A DNA stretch of 64,000 nt, from NCBI RefSeq assembly GCF_003284895.1, contig NZ_QMDV01000003.1, positions 250,501-314,500 on the forward strand, in the 5' to 3' direction. Below the pieces are notes generated by a model that saw only the letters and a program-made list of their open reading frames with translations, had not been told where the DNA came from and made no database searches. A program made the position numbers and the translations under genes. Source of the stretch: Pontibacter arcticus (GTDB lineage: Bacteria; Bacteroidota; Bacteroidia; Cytophagales; Hymenobacteraceae). Shown here one piece after another: positions 7,543-16,319 of this stretch (within the stretch, counting starts at the first letter, position 1; each line of letters begins with the position of its first letter).

Positions 7543-9276
7543 ATGAAGTTCACAAAAATACTGTATTCTCTCATCTTTCTGCTGATGCCGTTGTTTGTTT
7601 TCGGGCAGGGCAGCGGTAAAGTAGAGCTGCAGGGCGCAGATTCGCTGGCAGGCGTCACCATCAACGGCGAAAAAGTTACTAAACTGATCGGCAACGTGAT
7701 CTTTAAGCAAAGAGACGGTATACTTTACGCCGACTCGGTGTACCAGTACCGCGAGCGCGAAGTGCTGGAAGCATTCGGAAACGTGCGCATGACGCAGGCC
7801 GATACCATTACCATGACCAGCAACCGGGCTACGTATAACGGCAACTCCCGAACAGCCAAAATGATTGGGAACGTAGTGATGCGGGACCCGCGCATGACGC
7901 TTACCACACCCAGCCTGGATTATGACCTGAAAACACGTATCGCCAATTATACCGAAGGCGGCGTATTAGTAGACCCTGAAAACCGACTCGAAAGCCGCCG
8001 TGGCACTTACGATACAAACACCAAGCTTGTCACGTTTCAGCAGAATGTAAAAGTAACCACCAAAGATTACAACATCACCTCCGAGCAAATGAAGTATAAC
8101 ACCGAGTCGAAGGTGGTATACTTTCAGGGGCCAACCAATATCAAAGGCCAGCAAGGCGATCTGTATGCCGAAGAAGGTACTTATAATACACTCGAGAAAG
8201 TATCGCGTTTCGGTCGCAACGCCTACATCGTTACAAAAGAATACCGCCTCGGCGGCGACGAATTATACTACGACCAGAACACCGGCTACGGCACCGCCAG
8301 CAAAAATGTAACGCTCCGGTCTTTAAAAGATAACATTACTATTCGGGGCCAGGAGGGAAGGTATTGGCGAGAGCAAGGCATCTCGAAAGTATCCGGCAAA
8401 CCCGTAATGGAAAGTATAATGGATAACGATACGCTATACATGGCCGCCGATACGTTGCTCTCCAGAGAATCCAGGGACAGCACCATGGCAAGTATGATTT
8501 TCGCTTTGAAAAACGTGAAGATCTTTAAGTCTGATCTGCAGGCCAAATGCGACTCGCTTAGCTTCAACCGCACCGACTCCGTGATGCACATGAACGTGAA
8601 ACCGGTGCTTTGGAGCGATGGCAGCCAGATGATAGCTGATACCGTGCACATGCACCTGCGTAACAAAACCATCGAGCGTATGTACATGTACAGCAATGCC
8701 TTTATCGCCTCCGAAGACTCCCTTCAGAATTACAACCAGGTAAAGGGCCGCGACATGACAGCTTATTTTCAGGAGGGCAAGATACGGCGCGTAAACGTGG
8801 ATGGTAACGGCGAGAGTTTATACTTTGCGCTGGAAGGCGACACCACGCTCACCGGCATGAACAAGGCAATCTGTAGTAACATGGTTTTACGCTTTGATGA
8901 AAATAAACTACAGAAAATTGCGTTCCTGGTGCAGCCCGATGCCAGTTTTATTCCGCCGCACGAGCTGCCCGAAGATGGCCGAACGCTGGAAGGCTTTACC
9001 TGGCTGGCCGAACTGAGGCCTACAAAAGCTGACGTAAAAAGACCTGTTGCCAGTACAATTACGCCGGAAACCAAAACAGTAAAAGAAGCTAAAGTAATTA
9101 AAAAAGAGCCTGTTAACAGAACGTCTGTTCCTGCAAAACCCAAGCCGGGCCAGGTTGCTCCAACCCCTGCAAAGCCTAAAACAGAAGAGCCAGCCGTTGG
9201 AAGCAGACGCGTACCCAAAAACCTGAATGGAGGAGGATTAAACGGCTTTAAGCGAGCACCAGGTTCTCATAAGTAA
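7543..9276 (+). CDS. OstA/LptA-like outer-membrane organic solvent tolerance protein
   Basis: A secreted beta-rich protein of the OstA-like (LptA/LptD N-domain) superfamily, expected in lipopolysaccharide transport. I place the start at the internal ATG at 7543, because only there does a signal peptide begin (MKFTKILYSLIFLLMPLFVFG); the frame remains open 31 codons upstream but that extension is not signal-like. Repeated strand units such as GNVIFKQRDGILYADSV, GNVRMTQADTITMTSN and GNVVMRDPRMTLTTP give the OstA repeat. The C-terminal 90 residues are low-complexity, rich in Lys, Pro and Thr. Length 577. No beta-barrel follows, so it is not a full LptD. bamD follows 100 bp downstream. Confidence 0.88.
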   Translation: MKFTKILYSLIFLLMPLFVFGQGSGKVELQGADSLAGVTINGEKVTKLIGNVIFKQRDGILYADSVYQYREREVLEAFGNVRMTQADTITMTSNRATYNGNSRTAKMIGNVVMRDPRMTLTTPSLDYDLKTRIANYTEGGVLVDPENRLESRRGTYDTNTKLVTFQQNVKVTTKDYNITSEQMKYNTESKVVYFQGPTNIKGQQGDLYAEEGTYNTLEKVSRFGRNAYIVTKEYRLGGDELYYDQNTGYGTASKNVTLRSLKDNITIRGQEGRYWREQGISKVSGKPVMESIMDNDTLYMAADTLLSRESRDSTMASMIFALKNVKIFKSDLQAKCDSLSFNRTDSVMHMNVKPVLWSDGSQMIADTVHMHLRNKTIERMYMYSNAFIASEDSLQNYNQVKGRDMTAYFQEGKIRRVNVDGNGESLYFALEGDTTLTGMNKAICSNMVLRFDENKLQKIAFLVQPDASFIPPHELPEDGRTLEGFTWLAELRPTKADVKRPVASTITPETKTVKEAKVIKKEPVNRTSVPAKPKPGQVAPTPAKPKTEEPAVGSRRVPKNLNGGGLNGFKRAPGSHK

Positions 9277-9338
9277 GAGGTGCTGTAAGGGGCTTTACAA
9301 AGTATAAAGGCAAGCCGGCAGCAGGTTAAATAATTCCT

Positions 9339-9369
9339 TTTGAAAAGACACAGATAATGTATAATTTTG
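9339..9369 (+). promoter_or_regulatory. Bacteroidota-type promoter for the bamD operon
   Basis: TTTG at 9339-9342 and TAATTTTG at 9362-9369, separated by 19 bp, match the TTTG / TAnnTTTG pattern known for the primary sigma factor of Bacteroidota. The bamD ATG lies 7 bp after the -7 element, so the leader would be nearly absent. Confidence 0.65.
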
Positions 9370-9376
9370 CCCGTTC

Positions 9377-10201
9377 ATGAAGATAAGCTTTTTCCATACC
9401 GTAGCCTTAATTGGTTTGTTGCTGTTCTCAACTGGCTGTAGCAATTTTCAGAAACTCCTGAAAAGTAACAAAGTTGATGAGAAATATACAGCAGCTATAT
9501 CCTATTACGAAAAAGAGGATTATTACCGCGCCAACCAGTTACTGGAGCAGATATTGCCTTTGATAACAGGTAGTGAGCAATCAGAGAAAGCCAAGTTTAT
9601 TTTTGCGGATACATACTTTAAACAAGGCGATTACCTGCTGAGCGCGTTTCATTTCAAGAGTTTTTACGAAACGTACCCACGCAGCCCGCTTGCTGAAGAA
9701 GCCATGTTTCTGTATGCAAAATCTAACTACAACAGCTCTCCGGGCTACGAGCAGGACCAGACCACCACGCTGGCTGCCATAGAGGCATTACAGGAGTACC
9801 TGTTACGTTACCCAACAAGTGCCAGAACCGAAGAAGCAAACAAACTGGTAGAAGACCTGTTTAAGAAACTGGACAGAAAAGCCTTCGATAACGCCAAGCT
9901 GTATTATAATATTCGTTATTACCGTTCGGCGGTTGTGGCTTTCCAGAATTTCCTGAAAGAAAACCCGGCCTCGCCTTACAGCGAAGAAGCAGCTTACCTG
10001 CGCGTAGATGCCCAATACATGTTTGCACAGGAAAGTGTACCAGGTAAACAACAGGAGCGTTACGACCAGGTGATAGATTTTTACCAGGCGTTTGTAGACC
10101 AGTATCCTGACAGCAAGTTTAAGCGTAATGCAGAGCAGGTCTACGAAAAGGCCCTGGCCGAGCTAACCAAAATTAAAGCAGCGAACCAACAGAATTCATA
10201 A
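9377..10201 (+). CDS. bamD: Outer membrane assembly lipoprotein BamD
   Basis: A component of the beta-barrel assembly machinery on the periplasmic face of the outer membrane. The N-terminus carries a lipoprotein signal with the lipobox FSTGC (Cys about 21). The rest is a tetratricopeptide-like helical array of five repeats, seen as ISYYEKEDYYRANQLLEQI, ADTYFKQGDYLLSAFHFK, and YYNIRYYRSAVVAFQNFL. Length 274 residues, as usual for BamD/YfiO in Bacteroidota. It opens a tight operon (rpoZ 11 bp downstream), an order widely conserved in the phylum. Confidence 0.95.
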   Translation: MKISFFHTVALIGLLLFSTGCSNFQKLLKSNKVDEKYTAAISYYEKEDYYRANQLLEQILPLITGSEQSEKAKFIFADTYFKQGDYLLSAFHFKSFYETYPRSPLAEEAMFLYAKSNYNSSPGYEQDQTTTLAAIEALQEYLLRYPTSARTEEANKLVEDLFKKLDRKAFDNAKLYYNIRYYRSAVVAFQNFLKENPASPYSEEAAYLRVDAQYMFAQESVPGKQQERYDQVIDFYQAFVDQYPDSKFKRNAEQVYEKALAELTKIKAANQQNS

Positions 10202-10212
10202 AATAAGTATAT

Positions 10213-10539
10213 ATGGCAGTAGTTTCATCATCCATCGTAACCCGCAACATGGCCGAGTTTGCTAAGCAGACAGGCAACGTATACATGTCTGTGTCAGCAA
10301 TTTCTAAGAGAGCCAACCAGATTTCGGTGAAGCTTAAAGAAGAGTTGAACTCTAAACTGGCCGAGTTTGCTACTACTGTAGACAACCTGGAAGAAGTATT
10401 TGAGAACCGTGAGCAGATCGAGATCTCTAAATACTACGAGCGTTTACCGAAGCCAACTAACCTGGCAATCGAAGAGTTTTTAGAAGGTAAAGTATACTTG
10501 CGTACGCCTGACGACGAAACGCAGGAAGCAAGTTTCTAA
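10213..10539 (+). CDS. rpoZ: RNA polymerase omega subunit, Bacteroidota type
   Basis: Small Rpb6/omega-like subunit that assists assembly of the beta-prime subunit. The signature region ITRN-like (IVTRNMAEFAKQTGNVY) and AISKRANQISVKLKEEL correspond to the Rpb6 helices; the rest is the Bacteroidota-specific C-terminal extension. Length 108 residues. It lies 11 bp after bamD and 9 bp before coaC, so it is translated from the same message. Identity is supported by both sequence and the conserved bamD-rpoZ-coaBC order. Confidence 0.92.
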   Translation: MAVVSSSIVTRNMAEFAKQTGNVYMSVSAISKRANQISVKLKEELNSKLAEFATTVDNLEEVFENREQIEISKYYERLPKPTNLAIEEFLEGKVYLRTPDDETQEASF

Positions 10540-10548
10540 TCCGGGCGG

Positions 10549-11112
10549 ATGCTCCGTCAGAAGAAAATCATACTTGGCGTTTGCGGAAGTATAGCAGCTT
10601 ATAAAGCCGCTTTACTGGTACGCCAACTCGTAAAAGCAGAAGCAGAAGTTCAGGTTATCCTGACAACTTCTGCTTCTGCTTTTATAACCCCGCTCACACT
10701 GGCCACACTTTCTAAAAAGCCGGTACTTACAGAGTTTGTACGCGATGAAAAAAGCGGCGTCTGGAGCAACCACGTAGATCTGGGCCTTTGGGCTGATGCT
10801 ATTGTGGTAGCGCCTGCCAGTGCCAATACCGTAGCTAAGTTTGCCAATGGCTTTTGCGATAACCTGTTAAGCGCTACCTATTTGTCGGCGCGTTGCCCGG
10901 TATTTGTAGCCCCCGCCATGGACCTGGATATGTACCAGCATCCGGCAGTTAAAACAAACTTTGCAAAGCTGCAGGCATATGGCAACCACATCATAGAAGC
11001 TGGCTACGGCGAACTGGCAAGCGGCTTGACCGGGCAAGGTAGAATGGCAGAGCCGGAAGAAATTGTAGCAGTGCTTCAGAATCATTTTGCAGGAAAAGTA
11101 ACCCATGTTTAG
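10549..11112 (+). CDS. coaC: Phosphopantothenoylcysteine decarboxylase (stand-alone CoaC)
   Basis: An FMN-dependent decarboxylase making 4-phosphopantetheine in CoA synthesis. The flavoprotein fold is seen in KIILGVCGSIAAYKAALLV, the catalytic-region histidine in SNHVDLGLWAD, the cofactor motif in APASANTVAKFANG, and the substrate PASAN and PAMDLDMY motifs. In most bacteria this domain is fused to CoaB; here it ends with a TAG after 187 residues, and the CoaB ORF begins within its last 8 bases (ATGTTTAG), one frame away. Both halves are complete, which suggests a natural split with translational coupling rather than decay. Confidence 0.92.
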   Translation: MLRQKKIILGVCGSIAAYKAALLVRQLVKAEAEVQVILTTSASAFITPLTLATLSKKPVLTEFVRDEKSGVWSNHVDLGLWADAIVVAPASANTVAKFANGFCDNLLSATYLSARCPVFVAPAMDLDMYQHPAVKTNFAKLQAYGNHIIEAGYGELASGLTGQGRMAEPEEIVAVLQNHFAGKVTHV

Positions 11113-11755
11113 CGGTAAAACGATATTGCTGACGGCCGGCCCAACCTACGAGGCTATCGATCCGGTACGTTTCATAGGCAACCACTCCACGGGTAAAATG
11201 GGTTTTGCGCTTGCAGAATGTTTTGCATCGCAAGGTGCTCAGGTACAGTTAATTGCCGGGCCTACTAATCAGCAAACCAAACACGAAAACATCACGGTTA
11301 CCGCCGTTACGTCAGCCGACGAAATGTATGCTGCCGCAAAGCAATTAGCGCCTGCCGCCGATGTGCTTGTTTTTGCTGCCGCCGTCGCCGATTATAAACT
11401 TAAATCAGTTTCAGCTAAAAAAATAAAGAAATCAGGAAACGAGCTGACAATAGAACTTGTTAAGAACGTTGATATAGCAGCAGAGCTTGGGAAAGTGAAG
11501 AAGCCCGGCCAGTTTTCGGTTGGCTTTGCCCTGGAAACCGATAACGAAACCGAAAACGCTCAAACCAAACTGCGCAAGAAAAACTTTGATATGATCGTGC
11601 TGAACTCCCTGAACGATTCGGGAGCAGGTTTTAAGCATGATACAAACAAAATAACGATCTTAGAGGAAAACGCCACCACCGCCTTCGACCTGAAACAGAA
11701 AAGCGAAGTGGCGCAGGATATTGTCAACCTAATCTGGAAGCGACTCCATGCATAA
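11105..11755 (+). CDS. coaB: Phosphopantothenate-cysteine ligase (stand-alone CoaB)
   Basis: Joins phosphopantothenate and cysteine using a nucleotide triphosphate. The motif LTAGPTYEAIDPVRFIGNHS and then TGKMGFALA are the canonical start of the CoaB domain; AAAVADYKLK and the substrate-clamp segment ARKK-like LRKKNFDMIVLN follow. Length 216 residues, equal to the CoaB half of fused CoaBC proteins. It overlaps the upstream CoaC frame by 8 bp and its own stop overlaps the porD start by 8 bp (ATGCATAA), so the four genes are strongly coupled. Confidence 0.92.
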   Translation: MFSGKTILLTAGPTYEAIDPVRFIGNHSTGKMGFALAECFASQGAQVQLIAGPTNQQTKHENITVTAVTSADEMYAAAKQLAPAADVLVFAAAVADYKLKSVSAKKIKKSGNELTIELVKNVDIAAELGKVKKPGQFSVGFALETDNETENAQTKLRKKNFDMIVLNSLNDSGAGFKHDTNKITILEENATTAFDLKQKSEVAQDIVNLIWKRLHA

Positions 11756-12653
11756 ATTCATACTTGCCCTGTTCCTGTTTGTAGGCGTGGCTACTGGTGC
11801 AAAAGCCCAGGAGCTGCAATGCGATGTAGTGGTTAACAGCGAACAGGTACAGTATACAGACCGGCAGCTTTTCGCGGATATGCAGACCCGCATTTTTGAG
11901 TTGATGAACAACCGCCGCTGGACCGACCAGGCATATCGTTCGGAAGAGCGCATCAAATGCAGGCTACTGATCAACCTGACTGAAATGCCGGAAATCGGGT
12001 TGTTTAAAGCCAATGTGCAGGTAGTATCTGTAAGGCCAGCCTATGGCACAGGGTACGAATCTATACTTTTCTCTTTTATTGATAAAGACTGGACGTTCCA
12101 GTTTAACGATGCGCAGCCGCTCGAATTTGCTGAGAACGCCTATACGTCTAACTTGGCTTCGATGCTGGGCTTTTACGCGTACATGATCATCGGGGTGGAT
12201 AACGATAGCTTCGGGAAACTTGGCGGCTCGCCGGCTTTTGATAAGGCACGTGGCATTCTGAACCTGGCTTCATCGCAGGGCGCAGGTTATCCGGGCTGGA
12301 AAGCGTTTGAAGGAAATCGGAACCGTTACTGGCTCTTGGATAATTTACAGGACCCGCAACTGCAACCGTATCGCGAAAGTATATATGCCATGCACCGACA
12401 GGGCTTAGATATAATGGCCGAAAAACCGGAAGAAGCTCGAAAAGCCGTATTAACTGCGTTGCAGACCATCCAACGGTTGCAGCAGCAAAAACCCGGCACA
12501 GCCATACTTCGTTCTTTTTTTGATGCGAAGGCAGATGAGTTAGTAAATATTTTTAAATCGGCTGCTCCCGCCGATAAGCAACAAGCCTATACGCTTCTTA
12601 CTCAGGCTGATCCGACTAATAACAGCAAATACGAATTTTTGCTAAAACGCTAA
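11748..12653 (+). CDS. porD: Type IX secretion system protein PorD (DUF4835)
   Basis: A periplasmic protein of the DUF4835 family, needed for type IX secretion and gliding in Bacteroidota. The product has a signal peptide (about 1-20, ending GAKAQ), then the family opening ELQCDVVVNSEQVQYTDRQ and LINLTEMPEIG, and the conserved middle EFAENAYTSNLASMLGFYAY. Length 301 residues is typical. Its presence predicts a functional type IX system elsewhere in the genome. It is the last member of the bamD operon and overlaps coaB. Confidence 0.92.
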   Translation: MHKFILALFLFVGVATGAKAQELQCDVVVNSEQVQYTDRQLFADMQTRIFELMNNRRWTDQAYRSEERIKCRLLINLTEMPEIGLFKANVQVVSVRPAYGTGYESILFSFIDKDWTFQFNDAQPLEFAENAYTSNLASMLGFYAYMIIGVDNDSFGKLGGSPAFDKARGILNLASSQGAGYPGWKAFEGNRNRYWLLDNLQDPQLQPYRESIYAMHRQGLDIMAEKPEEARKAVLTALQTIQRLQQQKPGTAILRSFFDAKADELVNIFKSAAPADKQQAYTLLTQADPTNNSKYEFLLKR

Positions 12654-12719
12654 TATTTTTAGTTTTCACAGAAAGCACTTATCTTCACGGAGGCAAATCC
12701 GCCTTTGCAAGTATAACCT

Positions 12720-12950
12720 ATGGGCAAGCGCCAGATCCGCATTTATAGAAATGACATTGTAGCACAAGCAATGAAATTAGTAGCGCAGGAAACTGTACAA
12801 TTGGTGCAACGCAACCGCGTGGTACTGATCGGTAAACTGCTGTCTGTTTCGGAAAGTGGCGTAGAGCTGTCGGATAACAACAACGGCAAACACGTTTTCC
12901 CGCTGCAGCACATCGAAGAAATTATTTACGACCGCGAAGCCGCCTGGTAA
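12720..12950 (+). CDS. Small conserved-looking protein, possible SH3/Sm-like fold
   Basis: A 76-residue soluble product. After an amphipathic N-terminal helix (DIVAQAMKLVAQETVQLV) comes a short strand-rich segment, VVLIGKLLSVSESGVELSD and HVFPLQHIEEIIYD, whose spacing resembles the five strands of small SH3- or Sm-like barrels. No cysteine, no signal peptide. It lies 66 bp after porD on the same strand with base use like the operon, so it is probably a real gene. I do not recognise the family and assign no function. Confidence 0.65.
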   Translation: MGKRQIRIYRNDIVAQAMKLVAQETVQLVQRNRVVLIGKLLSVSESGVELSDNNNGKHVFPLQHIEEIIYDREAAW

Positions 12951-13040
12951 GTATAAACTTCTTGGCAAAGTGTACTTGTTTAACACTTATTATCAACCCC
13001 ATTTATACTTCTAGTTGTCGCAATCTTAAAATCTATATCA

Positions 13041-13373
13041 ATGAATTTCAGGTCAAGTTCCAAATACTTTAGGGTTAGAGTAGCAATTTGGAGTAGTGTA
13101 TTTACGACTTTATTTTCATTGTTTATTGCTGTAAAACTTTTTAATGAAAGTATAGCTGTTACAAGTGAATTACTAAGTATAAATCCTTTAATAGAAATGT
13201 TGATAGAAGATAAGTTGATTTATCCCTTATTACTAAGTTTGATTTTTGGGTTTATAGCATTTTCAGCAATCTTGACTTATAAAGAAAAGCACTTCAAGTT
13301 TGATAAAAAGAGGTGGTGTCAAAAAGGATTGAAACCAAAACTAGAGGTAATAAGCGATTGGGTAATTAAATAG
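13041..13373 (+). CDS. Hypothetical two-helix membrane protein, AT-rich
   Basis: A 110-residue product with two predicted membrane helices (about 14-33 and 62-83) separated by a short acidic loop, and a basic C-terminal tail. The coding sequence is visibly richer in A and T than its neighbours, with many AAA, TTT and TTA codons, and contains two AAGTATA copies. It is flanked by low-complexity spacers. I do not recognise a family. The base composition suggests recent acquisition or weak constraint; it may also be a non-expressed frame. Confidence 0.45.
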   Translation: MNFRSSSKYFRVRVAIWSSVFTTLFSLFIAVKLFNESIAVTSELLSINPLIEMLIEDKLIYPLLLSLIFGFIAFSAILTYKEKHFKFDKKRWCQKGLKPKLEVISDWVIK

Positions 13374-13505
13374 AATTTGATAGTGCCATTATCTGTAAAC
13401 AAACCCCATTTATACTTCCAAAGTATAGCTTAATCAAAAACAAAAGTAAATTTTAATATAGGCGCTGATTCTCTATCTTACGTCTATAGTCTTGCGTCTG
13501 AAAAA

Positions 13506-15185
13506 ATGCTGATAGAATTAAAAATTAAGAATTACGCCCTGATCGAGAAACTGGAGATGCAACCATCGCCGGTACTGAATATCATTACCGGGGAAACGGG
13601 TGCAGGTAAATCTATTATGTTAGGAGCGATCGGGCTGCTGATGGGTAACCGGGCAGATTCCAAATTGCTGTTCCGCCAGGAAGAAAAGTGCGTGATAGAA
13701 GGCGTATTCGATATTTCGTTATACAACCTGCAGGAGTTTTTCTCTTCCGAAGACCTGGATTTCGATAACCAATGTATACTTCGCCGCGAAATCAGCCCGA
13801 GCGGTAAATCGCGTGCTTTTGTAAACGATACACCCGTAACGCTGGATGTGCTGCGCAAGATTGGCGATAACCTGATGGATATTCATTCGCAGCATGATAC
13901 TTTGCAATTAGGCGATACGAGTTATCAACTGAATATCCTGGATGTGTATGCCGGTAATACGTCGCTGGATATTTATGCCGGAAACTTATCTTACCTCAAA
14001 AATTACCACGAATCTTATCGCGCTTATAAAAAGCTGGAAAGCGATTATAAAAAGCTGACCGACCAACTGGCGCAGGCGCAGAAAGAACTCGATTATCATA
14101 CTTTTCTGCTGAATGAACTGGACGAAGCCAACCTGAAAGAACACGAGCAGGAAGAACTGGAAGCCGACCTGAAGCAACTCGAAAACGCGGAAGACATTAA
14201 AATGAAGCTGACGCAGGCCGTTCAGTACTTAACGGAGTCTGAGTTTAATATTACATCTGCTTTAAAAGACACGGCCCAACTTATTTCGCAGCTTTCGTCG
14301 TTCTCGCCAAAGTATGAGGAACTGCGCACGCGCACTGAAAGCTGCATGATAGAGCTGCAGGATATTGCCGGCGAGCTGGAAGATGCCGAGCGCAAAACCG
14401 AAGCTGACCCGGCCAGAACCGAAGAGGTACAGGAGCGTCTGAATTTAATTTATACTTTGCAGCGCAAGCACCAGGTACCTGATATTGCGGGCATCCTGGA
14501 AATACAACGCGACCTTGAGAAAAAAGTAGGCAGCGTACTTAACCTGGATGCCGCCATTGCCAGCACCCAGAAAAAACTGGAAGCCGCCGAAAAAGATGTG
14601 CTGAAGAATGCAGCCAAACTTTCTGAAAGGCGCAAAGCCTCGTTCGGTACGTTTGAAAAAGAACTTTATACTTTACTGGCCGAATTGGGTATGCCGAATG
14701 CCCGCATCGTTATTCAGCACAACGCTACGCCGCCAACCACCACCGGCACCGACGAGATCAGTATACTTTTTAGCGCCAACAAAGGAGCACAACCGCAGTC
14801 GCTTATCAAAGCTGCTTCGGGTGGTGAATTCTCAAGGTTAATGCTAAGTATAAAATATATGCTGGCCGATAAAACTGCGTTGCCTACCATCGTTTTTGAT
14901 GAGATTGATACCGGTATTTCCGGGGAAGTGGCTGTGAAGGTTGGCAAAATGATGAAGCAGATGGCGCAGAAGCACCAGATCATTTCTATTTCGCATTTGC
15001 CACAGATTGCCGCACAGGGCGATGCACATTATTTTGTGTATAAAGAAGATAGGGAAGACCGCACCATCAGCCGCGTGAAACAACTAACTGAGCAGGAACG
15101 CATCAACGAAATTGCTCACATGATTGCAGGCGCCAACCCAAGCGCCAATGCATATCAAAGTGCAAAAGAGTTGCTTTCGCTATAA
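13506..15185 (+). CDS. recN: DNA repair protein RecN
   Basis: An SMC-like ATPase acting on double-strand breaks. Walker A GETGAGKS lies at residues 29-36; a long coiled-coil region follows (about 155-370, rich in Glu, Lys and Leu); the ABC signature is ASGGEFSRLMLSIK and Walker B is TIVFDEIDTGISGEVA, with the H-loop in ISISHLPQIAA. Length 559 residues is normal for RecN. Start at ATG 13506 gives LIELKIKNYALI, the family's usual beginning. Apparently monocistronic, after a low-complexity spacer. Confidence 0.97.
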   Translation: MLIELKIKNYALIEKLEMQPSPVLNIITGETGAGKSIMLGAIGLLMGNRADSKLLFRQEEKCVIEGVFDISLYNLQEFFSSEDLDFDNQCILRREISPSGKSRAFVNDTPVTLDVLRKIGDNLMDIHSQHDTLQLGDTSYQLNILDVYAGNTSLDIYAGNLSYLKNYHESYRAYKKLESDYKKLTDQLAQAQKELDYHTFLLNELDEANLKEHEQEELEADLKQLENAEDIKMKLTQAVQYLTESEFNITSALKDTAQLISQLSSFSPKYEELRTRTESCMIELQDIAGELEDAERKTEADPARTEEVQERLNLIYTLQRKHQVPDIAGILEIQRDLEKKVGSVLNLDAAIASTQKKLEAAEKDVLKNAAKLSERRKASFGTFEKELYTLLAELGMPNARIVIQHNATPPTTTGTDEISILFSANKGAQPQSLIKAASGGEFSRLMLSIKYMLADKTALPTIVFDEIDTGISGEVAVKVGKMMKQMAQKHQIISISHLPQIAAQGDAHYFVYKEDREDRTISRVKQLTEQERINEIAHMIAGANPSANAYQSAKELLSL

Positions 15186-15215
15186 GAACATAATTAAACT
15201 TTGCCCTTTGGCTGC

Positions 15216-15315
15216 AAAGGAATGCTTTCTGAACCTGCTTTCGTCTATTTTTCGGCACATAGCTTTGGCTATGCTTCTCAAAATGAGTCTCAGCAGAACC
15301 AAAATTCATTCCTTT
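15216..15315. repeat. 100 bp imperfect palindrome (foldback element)
   Basis: The recN-fabI gap contains a near-palindrome exactly centred at 15265/15266. Its outer ends are aaaggaatg (15216) and cattccttt (15315), and its centre is the perfect hairpin CATAGC-tttg-GCTATG (15258-15273). Along the arms about two thirds of positions pair. It could be a miniature foldback element or a structured RNA. An open frame through it exists but looks non-coding. Confidence 0.6.
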
Positions 15316-15407
15316 TCGCTTTCAAAAACAAAATTTAAATATGCTCTAACTACTTATGCTTATATTGCCGACTTAAAACGTGTTTCTAACAAATCATAAT
15401 AAAAGAC

Positions 15408-16223
15408 ATGTCCTATAATCTGCTGAAAGGAAAAAAAGGAATCATCTTCGGGGCACTTGACGAAAAATCGATTGCCTGGAAAGTAGCATTGCGTGCCAAA
15501 GAAGAAGGTGCTGAGTTCGTATTAACGAACGCCCCACTTGCTATGCGCATGGGTGAAATAAAAAAACTGGCTGAGCACTGCAACGCAGAAATTATTCCGG
15601 CAGATGCAACGTCAGTAGAAGATATCGAAAACCTGTTTACAAAGGCACAGGAAATACTGGGCAGTAAAATCGACTTCGTGCTGCACTCTATTGGTATGAG
15701 CCCGAACATCCGTAAAGGCAAAACATACGGCGACCTGAACTATGAGTGGTTCCTGAAAACGCTGGATATTTCAGCTTTATCTTTCCATAAAATTATGCAG
15801 GTAGCCGAAAAGCAGGATGCTATGAACGAGTGGGGCTCTATTGTAGCGCTTTCGTATGGTGCTGCGCAACGCGTTTTCCCTGATTATACTGATATGTCGC
15901 AGGCCAAGGCTGTGCTGGAATCGATTGCCCGTAACTATGGCCACCGTTTTGGTAAGCTAAAGAAAGTACGCGTAAACACGATTTCGCAGTCGCCAACCAA
16001 AACTACAGCCGGTACGGGTGTGGGTGGTTTTGATGCGTTCTATGATTATGCAGATAAGATGTCGCCGCTCGGAAATGCTTCTGCAGAAGCCTGCGCAGAC
16101 TATTGCATTACCATGTTCTCTGACCTGACCAAAATGGTAACCATGCAGAACCTGATGCACGATGGTGGTTTCTCTCACATGGGCATTTCTGAAGAAATTG
16201 TTGAGTTATTAGAGAAAAAATAA
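15408..16223 (+). CDS. fabI: Enoyl-[acyl-carrier-protein] reductase FabI
   Basis: NADH-dependent last step of each fatty-acid elongation round. It is the divergent short-chain dehydrogenase fold of FabI: cofactor loop GALDEKSIAWKVA (FabI-type GxxxxxSIA), ADATSVEDIENLF, VLHSIG, and catalytic Tyr150, Tyr160 and Lys167 (YGAAQRVFPDYTDMSQAK), the FabI spacing Y-x6-K. Length 271. This is the target class of triclosan-type inhibitors. Followed by a perfect bidirectional terminator shared with the cupin gene. Confidence 0.96.
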   Translation: MSYNLLKGKKGIIFGALDEKSIAWKVALRAKEEGAEFVLTNAPLAMRMGEIKKLAEHCNAEIIPADATSVEDIENLFTKAQEILGSKIDFVLHSIGMSPNIRKGKTYGDLNYEWFLKTLDISALSFHKIMQVAEKQDAMNEWGSIVALSYGAAQRVFPDYTDMSQAKAVLESIARNYGHRFGKLKKVRVNTISQSPTKTTAGTGVGGFDAFYDYADKMSPLGNASAEACADYCITMFSDLTKMVTMQNLMHDGGFSHMGISEEIVELLEKK

Positions 16224-16255
16224 TAATTACGAATCCAAAGTCTTAGCTTCATCTG

Positions 16256-16304
16256 AAGTATAAAAAAAGCCTCTGCTATAATAGCAGAGGCTTTTTTTAT
16301 ACTT
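16256..16304. terminator. Bidirectional terminator with AAGTATA at both ends
   Basis: A perfect 23 bp inverted repeat (16256-16278 and 16282-16304) with a 3-base loop lies between convergent fabI and the cupin gene. The stem core is GCCTCTGCTA, with A and T tracts outside it, and each arm is capped by AAGTATA / TATACTT. Confidence 0.9.
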
Positions 16305-16319
16305 GTAATAACAGCAATA

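Noticed and set aside
15124..15399. 91-residue frame across the recN end and the palindrome
   Set aside because: Begins inside recN and crosses the imperfect palindrome; no conserved feature.
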